Source of the DNA: Paenibacillus sp. OV219
GTDB taxonomy: Bacteria; Bacillota; Bacilli; Paenibacillales; Paenibacillaceae
Direction of reading: 5' to 3'
Length of the DNA stretch: 64,000 bases
Assembly: GCF_900110075.1 (NCBI RefSeq)
Contig: NZ_FOCJ01000008.1
Coordinates: forward strand, 213,592-277,591
Shown: in pieces, positions 58,960-64,000 of the stretch
Numbering within the stretch: position 1 is the first letter of the stretch
Layout: every line of letters starts with the position of its first letter
Notes under the pieces: model-generated
Databases searched by the model: none
Told to the model about the DNA's origin: nothing
What the model saw: only the letters and a program-made list of their open reading frames with translations
Made by a program: the position numbers and the translations under genes

Positions 58960-60456
58960 ATGTTGTTGAATATGGAGAACATATCCAAGTCATATGGTCC
59001 TGTAAAGGCGAATACGGACATTAATTTCACGCTTGGCAAAGGCGAAATCCATGCGCTCGTCGGTGAGAACGGCGCTGGTAAGACAACGCTGATGCGTATT
59101 CTCTATGGCATGGAGAACCAAGCGAGCGGAACGATTCTCGTAAACGGGAAGCCTCAGTCCTTCGCTACGCCAGCAGATGCGATATCGAGCGGGATCGGCA
59201 TGGTGCATCAGCATTTCATGCTGTTCCCATCCTTCACGGTGGCAGAGAATATCGTCATCGGACAGGAAACGAAAAAGTGGAACGGATTCGACCGTAAAGC
59301 GGCTGCCGCTGCGGTAGAAAAGCTGTCAAAGCTATACGGCATGCCGGTTGATCCGCATCAGAAGGTCGAATCTTGCTCACTCGGTGTCCAACAGCGAGTT
59401 GAGATATTGAAGGTGCTGTATCAAGGCGCGGACATCATCATTCTCGATGAGCCGACAGGTGTACTGACACCGCTTGAAGTCAAAGAGCTGCTCGTCTCGA
59501 TTAAGCGGTTGGCGAGTCAAGGGAAGAGCTTCATTATCATCAGCCATAAGCTGCAAGAAATAATGGAAGTGGCTGACCGTATCACCGTACTGCGCGATGG
59601 TCGCGTCACCGGTGTCGTTGATGCGAAGAACACGGACATTGAACAGATTTCTCGGCTGATGGTTGGCCGCGATTTGATGCAGATGGAGCGCAGTGCGCCG
59701 AAGCTTGGCGCACCGGTTCTGGAAGTAAGAGGGCTCACCGTGGCAGGCGATCGCGGCAAGCCGCTAGTAGACGGCGCAAGCTTCAAAGTGCATGCCGGTG
59801 AGATTGTCGGCGTCGCGGGCATCTCGGGCAACGGTCAATCGGAGCTCATTGGCGCGATTGCAGGTCTGCAAGGGGCTAGCAGCGGACAAGTCATGCTGGT
59901 CGGACAGGACGTAACAAGCGCTCCGGTGCGGAAGATACGCGAGCTCGGCTTAGCGCATATTCCTGAAGATCGGTATCAATGGGGGGCGGCGAAGGACGCG
60001 ACAGTCGTCGAGAACGGCGTCATGGGTCATGCTCGCCAGCAGCAGCGCTCCGGGATCATGCGTGGTCGCAGCATTCGCAAGATGGTCGAAGGCTGGGTGA
60101 AGCGCTTCGAGGTGAAGACGGGTTCTCTCGATACGAAAGTACAGTTTCTATCCGGAGGTAACTTGCAGAAGCTGATCGCTGCGCGCGAGCTTGCGCAGGG
60201 CACACCGTTTCTTATTGCTGCCGAGCCGACGCGCGGTGTCGATGTCGGCGCGATGGAGATAATTCATGGCGAGCTGCTTAAGCGGCGCGATGAACAAGGA
60301 GCGATTCTGCTCGTGTCCTCCGAGCTGACAGAAATTCTGAAGCTGTCCGACCGCATTCTCGTTATGAATGAAGGACGAATCGTTGGAGAATTGGCGGCGG
60401 GTGAAGCGACAGAAGAACAAATTAGTTTATTAATGGCAGGAGGCAAGAGGCATTGA
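58960..60456 (+). CDS. Nucleoside ABC transporter ATP-binding protein (two ATPase domains)
   Basis: A 498-residue double ATPase. Domain 1 has Walker A GENGAGKTT (35-43), signature-like CSLGVQQRVEI and Walker B IIILDEPTGVLT. Domain 2 has a degenerate Walker A (GISGNGQSE) and the signature LSGGNLQK, with AAEPTRGVD. This is the layout of sugar/nucleoside importers (MglA/YufO type), in which only one site is fully active. AAGGAG precedes the ATG by twelve bases. It overlaps the first permease gene by 4 bp. Confidence 0.95.
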   Translation: MLLNMENISKSYGPVKANTDINFTLGKGEIHALVGENGAGKTTLMRILYGMENQASGTILVNGKPQSFATPADAISSGIGMVHQHFMLFPSFTVAENIVIGQETKKWNGFDRKAAAAAVEKLSKLYGMPVDPHQKVESCSLGVQQRVEILKVLYQGADIIILDEPTGVLTPLEVKELLVSIKRLASQGKSFIIISHKLQEIMEVADRITVLRDGRVTGVVDAKNTDIEQISRLMVGRDLMQMERSAPKLGAPVLEVRGLTVAGDRGKPLVDGASFKVHAGEIVGVAGISGNGQSELIGAIAGLQGASSGQVMLVGQDVTSAPVRKIRELGLAHIPEDRYQWGAAKDATVVENGVMGHARQQQRSGIMRGRSIRKMVEGWVKRFEVKTGSLDTKVQFLSGGNLQKLIAARELAQGTPFLIAAEPTRGVDVGAMEIIHGELLKRRDEQGAILLVSSELTEILKLSDRILVMNEGRIVGELAAGEATEEQISLLMAGGKRH

Positions 60457-61526
60457 ACTTCAGCAAACTTAAGAATGGCATGGGCGCGCTCGTTCAGCCT
60501 GTAATTGCAATCCTACTTGGCTTAATAATCGGAGCTATTGCGATTGCGATCGTTGGCGGCGACATCACGCAGACGTATACCGAGATGTGGAAAGGCGCCT
60601 TCGGCAGCTTCTACTTCTTCACGAATACATTGTCGCGGGCAACACCGATTATTCTGATCGGTCTTGGCACGACACTCGCCTTCCGCGCTGGCTTCTTCAA
60701 CCTCGGCGCAGAAGGCCAGATGATTCTCGGCGGCTTATGCGCTGCGATTACAGCGCTTTATCTACCCGGCCCTGGTTGGGTGAAAATGATTGCAGCGATT
60801 ATCTCCGGCATCGTCGCAGGCGGAATCTGGTCTGCATTCGCGGGCTGGATGGATGCGAAGTTCCGTATGAATCTACTCATTACGACACTCCTTCTCAACT
60901 ATATTGCATCGCTGTTTGCGGGCTACCTGGTTGCGTATCCGCTTAAGGATAATACCGGCTCGGCGGCAATGGCGCAGACGAAGATGATCGAGCACAGCGC
61001 TTGGCTGCCGAAGCTGTTCCACGGCATGAGCCTGCACGCAGGTTTCCTGCTTGCTGTGGTAGGAGCTGTGGTGCTCTACTTGTTTATGAAGTTCACAGTC
61101 AGCGGCTATGAAGTGCGCATGCTCGGCAGCAATCCGTTGTTTGCCGCTTACGGCGGCGTACAGCGCGGCAAGCTCATGCTTTACAGCATGATTGCAAGCG
61201 GTGGATTCGCCGGACTTGCTGGTGCCGTGGAAGTGCTTGGCACGCAGTATCGCTACCTCGACGGCTCGCTGTCGACGCCGGGCTATGCGTGGTCCGGCAT
61301 TATGGCGACGCTGCTCGCGGGCTCCCATCCGCTAGGTACGGCGGCAGCCGCACTGCTTCTTGCCGCATTGCAAACCGGTGGCATGGGCGTCGAACGGAAC
61401 ACGGAAGTACCGCTGGAGATCGCAAGCGTCATCCAAGCGACGCTTATCCTGTTCGTCTCGGCGAAGATCAGTTATTCCTTCATTAAACGCAAGAAAGCGA
61501 GGGCTCAAGATGGATCAATTGCTTGA
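60453..61526 (+). CDS. Nucleoside ABC transporter permease 1
   Basis: A 357-residue permease of the BPD_transp_2 (YufP) family with about ten helices. FRAGFFNLGAEGQMILGG is the conserved segment, and GFAGLAGAVEVLGTQYRYLDG lies near the C-terminus. It starts at TTG overlapping the ATPase stop (ATTGA), after GGAGG. The next gene starts within its last 17 bases, showing tight translational coupling of the transporter. Confidence 0.94.
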   Translation: MNFSKLKNGMGALVQPVIAILLGLIIGAIAIAIVGGDITQTYTEMWKGAFGSFYFFTNTLSRATPIILIGLGTTLAFRAGFFNLGAEGQMILGGLCAAITALYLPGPGWVKMIAAIISGIVAGGIWSAFAGWMDAKFRMNLLITTLLLNYIASLFAGYLVAYPLKDNTGSAAMAQTKMIEHSAWLPKLFHGMSLHAGFLLAVVGAVVLYLFMKFTVSGYEVRMLGSNPLFAAYGGVQRGKLMLYSMIASGGFAGLAGAVEVLGTQYRYLDGSLSTPGYAWSGIMATLLAGSHPLGTAAAALLLAALQTGGMGVERNTEVPLEIASVIQATLILFVSAKISYSFIKRKKARAQDGSIA

Positions 61527-62433
61527 TGTGTCGCTGTTTAATTCAGCGCTGCGGATGGTTACGCCCATCCTGCTTGCTGCGCTTGGCGGCGCCATCTGTT
61601 CACGTGCAGGACTGTTCAATGTTGGACTTGAGGGCCTCGTGCTCTTCGGAGCTTTCTTTGGCATCGTAGGTAACTATTTGACAGGCAACGTCTGGCTTGC
61701 TGTGCTGTTCGCTGTCGTGTGTGTCATGTTATTTTCGCTCATATTCGGCTATTTAAGCATTCATCTAAAGGCGAACGCCATAATCGTTGGGATATCGCTG
61801 AACTTTCTGGCGCTTGGACTCACTTCGTTCTGCTTGCGGGCGATCTTCCACGTGAAAGGCGCATACTACGACAAAGATATGAAAGGCTTACCGCAGCTCG
61901 ATATTCCGCTTATTAAGGATATTCCGTGGGTCGGCGGCATCCTTTCGGGGCATTCACCGCTTGTATATCTTGCTATCGTGCTCGTATTCGTGTTTCAATA
62001 TTTCTTGTTTAGAACGGTTAGAGGCTTCCGCCTGCTTGCTGTCGGGGAGAACCCGGTGGCTGCGAAGAGCCTAGGTATCAAAGTGACGCGCATCCAATAC
62101 GGTGCAGTGCTCATCTCCGGTTTGCTCTGCGGCCTCGCAGGTGCGCAGCTGTCGCTTGGACAAGTGACGATGTTTACGGAGAATATGACGAGCGGCCGCG
62201 GTTTTATCGCACTCGTGGCGACGATGCTGGGACAATCGAATCCGTTCGGCGTTGCGGCTTCGAGCATGCTGTTCGGCTTCATGGATGCAATCAGCATCCG
62301 GCTGCAAGGCTTCTCGATGCCGACGAAATTCACGGATATGCTGCCCTATGTGATGACGCTTGTCATGATGTACTTCTTCAAGAATAAGAGCTATGTGCAG
62401 GAAGCGCGCAAAACGAATGAGAGCTCTAGATAA
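61510..62433 (+). CDS. Nucleoside ABC transporter permease 2
   Basis: A 307-residue permease of the YufQ type with about eight to ten helices. Conserved parts are AICSRAGLFNVGLEGLVLFG, FRTVRGFRLLAVGENPVAAKSLGI and GFIALVATMLGQSNPFG. ATG at 61510 overlaps the end of permease 1 by 17 bp. The two permeases form the membrane channel for the BMP-delivered nucleoside. Confidence 0.94.
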   Translation: MDQLLDVSLFNSALRMVTPILLAALGGAICSRAGLFNVGLEGLVLFGAFFGIVGNYLTGNVWLAVLFAVVCVMLFSLIFGYLSIHLKANAIIVGISLNFLALGLTSFCLRAIFHVKGAYYDKDMKGLPQLDIPLIKDIPWVGGILSGHSPLVYLAIVLVFVFQYFLFRTVRGFRLLAVGENPVAAKSLGIKVTRIQYGAVLISGLLCGLAGAQLSLGQVTMFTENMTSGRGFIALVATMLGQSNPFGVAASSMLFGFMDAISIRLQGFSMPTKFTDMLPYVMTLVMMYFFKNKSYVQEARKTNESSR

Positions 62434-62457
62434 GACGAGAAGCAGGAGGAATGAGAG

Positions 62458-63135
62458 TTGCATAATAAAGCGGAACGTTTGAAGAACGCGAGAGTTGTGG
62501 AGCTGGATCCAAATTTGGATCCTGAACTGGCACGTCGTTTGCCACCGGGTCAGGCGCTGACCGAGCGGTTCCCCATTCTGCATGAAGGCGAAGTGCCGCA
62601 ATACGATCTGGATACATGGACATTCCGTGTGTTCGGAGAAGTGGAGAAGGAGCTGACCTTCTCGCTTGAGCAGCTAAAAGCGATGAAGCAGACGGATGTC
62701 GTCAGCGACATTCACTGTGTGACGCGCTGGTCGAAGTTTGATACGTTGTGGGAAGGCATCCTGTTCAAAGACTTGCTGCCGCTACTAGGCGTGAAGCCGG
62801 AAGCTCGTTATGTGATGGTTCATGCGGATAACGACTATGAAACGAACGTGCCGCTTGAAGACCTTATACGTGACGATGTCATGCTGGCGTTCATGTTCGA
62901 TGGCAAGCCGCTGACACCGAAGCATGGCTTCCCGGTCCGTCTTGTTGTACCGCATCTGTATTTCTGGAAAAGCGCAAAGTGGGTACGCGGGTTCGAGTTT
63001 ATGAAGGAAGACCGCCTGGGCTTCTGGGAGCGCAACGGCTTCCATAACGTGGCTGACCCGTTCCGAGAAGAGCGGTTCTCCGGCGAGGATCTAGGCTTGC
63101 CGGAAGATTTATGGGTGGATGTGGATTTTGACTAA
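62458..63135 (+). CDS. Sulfite oxidase-like molybdopterin oxidoreductase
   Basis: A 225-residue protein with the Oxidored_molyb fold. The molybdenum ligand should be C87 in DIHCVTRWSKFD, and HGFPVRLVVPHLYFWKSAKWV is the cofactor-binding stretch. There is no signal peptide, unlike MsrP/YedY proteins, so it is cytoplasmic. TTG at 62458 follows AGGAGG. It lies 24 bp after the nucleoside permease and overlaps the nucleoside phosphorylase by one base (TAATG), so it is co-transcribed with them. Its substrate is unknown; the context hints at a link to nucleoside or base metabolism. Confidence 0.88.
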   Translation: MHNKAERLKNARVVELDPNLDPELARRLPPGQALTERFPILHEGEVPQYDLDTWTFRVFGEVEKELTFSLEQLKAMKQTDVVSDIHCVTRWSKFDTLWEGILFKDLLPLLGVKPEARYVMVHADNDYETNVPLEDLIRDDVMLAFMFDGKPLTPKHGFPVRLVVPHLYFWKSAKWVRGFEFMKEDRLGFWERNGFHNVADPFREERFSGEDLGLPEDLWVDVDFD

Positions 63136-63872
63136 TGACTCTTATGCCGATCTTACAAATTCATACCGAGGACGCCGCTGAGTACGCCATTGTATGCGGC
63201 GATCCGAATCGTGCGGCTCTGATTGCAGCTAAGCTCGACAATGCGAGAGAGCTGGCATTCAGCCGCGAGTATCGCACGTTTACTGGCGAAATTAACGGCG
63301 TGCGCCTACTTGTAACAAGCCACGGCGTAGGCTCCGCCGGAGCAGCGGTCTGCTTCGAGGAGCTGATCCGCGCAGGCGTGAAGACGCTCATCCGTGTCGG
63401 CACAGCTGGCTCCTACTCCGAAGAGCATCCGGCTGGCAGCCTTATCGTCAGCACCGCAGCGGTTCGCGCAGAAGGGTTGACCCGTGGGCTCGTGCCTGAC
63501 GGCTACCCAGCTGTCGGCGACGGCGATGTTGTGTCTGCGCTCTACGCTTCAGCGCTGGAGCAGGGCGGCATCGTCAAGAAAGGACTGACCGTCTCGCTTG
63601 ACGTCTTCTTCGCGGGCGTGGAGGAAGTGCCGCATCGGAAGTACAAGCAAGCAGGCGTGCTCGCGGTCGAGATGGAGATCGCCGCGCTCTATGTGGTTGC
63701 TTCGCTTCGCGGCGTGCGCGCCGGCGCAATCGTAGCGCTGGACGGCTACGCGGACAGCGATCTCGCGGCTACGTACGATCCGCACACCAACGTTGTCGCG
63801 GATGCGGTCGAGCGCGAAATTCAAGCTGCGCTTGGAGCCATCGTGAAACTGGCTCGAGCTGGACAAGCTTAA
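63135..63872 (+). CDS. Nucleoside phosphorylase (uridine/purine phosphorylase family)
   Basis: A 245-residue PNP/UDP-family enzyme. It has the phosphate site CGDPNRA (21-27) with SHGVGSAGAA, the ribose and base site GTAGSYSEE, and AVEMEIAALYV, where the Glu-Met-Glu contacts ribose. It splits an imported nucleoside with phosphate to base and ribose 1-phosphate, which fits the upstream transporter. The ATG overlaps the stop of the oxidoreductase gene. Confidence 0.92.
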   Translation: MTLMPILQIHTEDAAEYAIVCGDPNRAALIAAKLDNARELAFSREYRTFTGEINGVRLLVTSHGVGSAGAAVCFEELIRAGVKTLIRVGTAGSYSEEHPAGSLIVSTAAVRAEGLTRGLVPDGYPAVGDGDVVSALYASALEQGGIVKKGLTVSLDVFFAGVEEVPHRKYKQAGVLAVEMEIAALYVVASLRGVRAGAIVALDGYADSDLAATYDPHTNVVADAVEREIQAALGAIVKLARAGQA

Positions 63873-63958
63873 TTTAACTTTTCGAATAAAAAGGTATGCC
63901 CTCGGTAAACTGGTCCCTAAGTCAAGGACACTTGAAAAAAGAGAGTTAGGCAACCGAC

Positions 63959-63998
63959 AAAAGATGATTCCTGTACTGCACAGGGGTCATCTTTTTTA
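63959..63998 (+). terminator. Hairpin with T-run near the right edge
   Basis: AGATGATTCCTGT pairs with ACAGGGGTCATCT around a short loop and is followed by six T. It could end the nucleoside operon, although it lies about 90 bp after the last stop, within sequence that looks like the edge of a different element. Confidence 0.6.
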
Positions 63999-64000
63999 AA

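Overview
This window looks like part of the chromosome of a spore-forming Paenibacillaceae bacterium (Paenibacillus/Cohnella type). The grounds are strong AGGAGG ribosome binding sites, frequent GTG/TTG starts, a YesM/YesN two-component pair next to an LplB/LplC-type sugar ABC transporter, a copper-amine-oxidase-like stalk domain, several phytanoyl-CoA-type dioxygenases beside AraC regulators, and promoters with a mother-cell-type -10 (CATANNNTA) in front of spore-surface-like genes. The genus is inferred. No rRNA, tRNA, CRISPR array or complete insertion sequence was seen.

Layout. 1-5.6 kb is carbohydrate catabolism: ThuA-like end, Gfo/Idh oxidoreductase, CutC, sugar isomerase/epimerase, GH29 fucosidase and a secreted glycosidase. 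5.6-9.2 kb holds DUF1697, gamma-glutamyltransferase and a GNAT-like acyltransferase. 9.2-12.8 kb is a mannose-type cassette (DeoR regulator, mannose-6-phosphate isomerase, ROK kinase) with a shared candidate operator. 12.9-16.6 kb has a dioxygenase followed by a 25-copy 9-bp repeat, a DUF4038 glycosidase and a PQQ-type sugar dehydrogenase lipoprotein. 16.6-20.2 kb has a PadR-controlled DHA2 efflux pump flanked by 51-bp repeat arrays. 20.2-24.4 kb holds lipoate ligase, AraC, an NlpC/P60 hydrolase, a dioxygenase and a Dabb protein. 24.4-29.45 kb reads as more AT-rich and accessory: a P-loop NTPase coupled to a histidine phosphatase, a DJ-1/PfpI protein, a RidA protein, and two genes (DinB, MocR) each broken by one frameshift at a G run. 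29.5-34 kb: dioxygenase with AraC, Mn pyrophosphatase, small membrane proteins. 34-38.3 kb: GH38 alpha-mannosidase with its GntR/LacI-type repressor and matching operator-like sites. 38.3-44.3 kb: CuA-type cupredoxin lipoprotein, esterase, stalk-domain protein, two spore-surface-like genes that appear to start at CTG, alkaline phosphatase. 44.3-52.3 kb: a 51-bp array, then a minus-strand YesM/YesN/permease/permease/solute-binding operon. 52.3-57.4 kb: amidoligase, a third spore-surface-like gene, DUF3888, aldo/keto reductase, an orphan sigma factor with a C-terminal membrane segment, and a short methyltransferase. 57.7-63.9 kb: nucleoside uptake operon (BMP lipoprotein, ATPase, two permeases) continuing into a molybdopterin oxidoreductase and a nucleoside phosphorylase.

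The most unusual structure is a family of 51-bp tandem repeats in four separate intergenic arrays (16.65, 19.29, 44.37 and 54.62 kb). The arrays differ in sequence but share the period, an inverted-repeat stem, and an ACATTGGCGGAAA-like core just 3' of the stem. All lie on the same strand and next to gene 3' ends. Other notable points are the paired CTG starts, operator architectures for the PadR, GntR and DeoR genes, a possible orphan small RNA at 55.98-56.11 kb, and the CuA lipoprotein.
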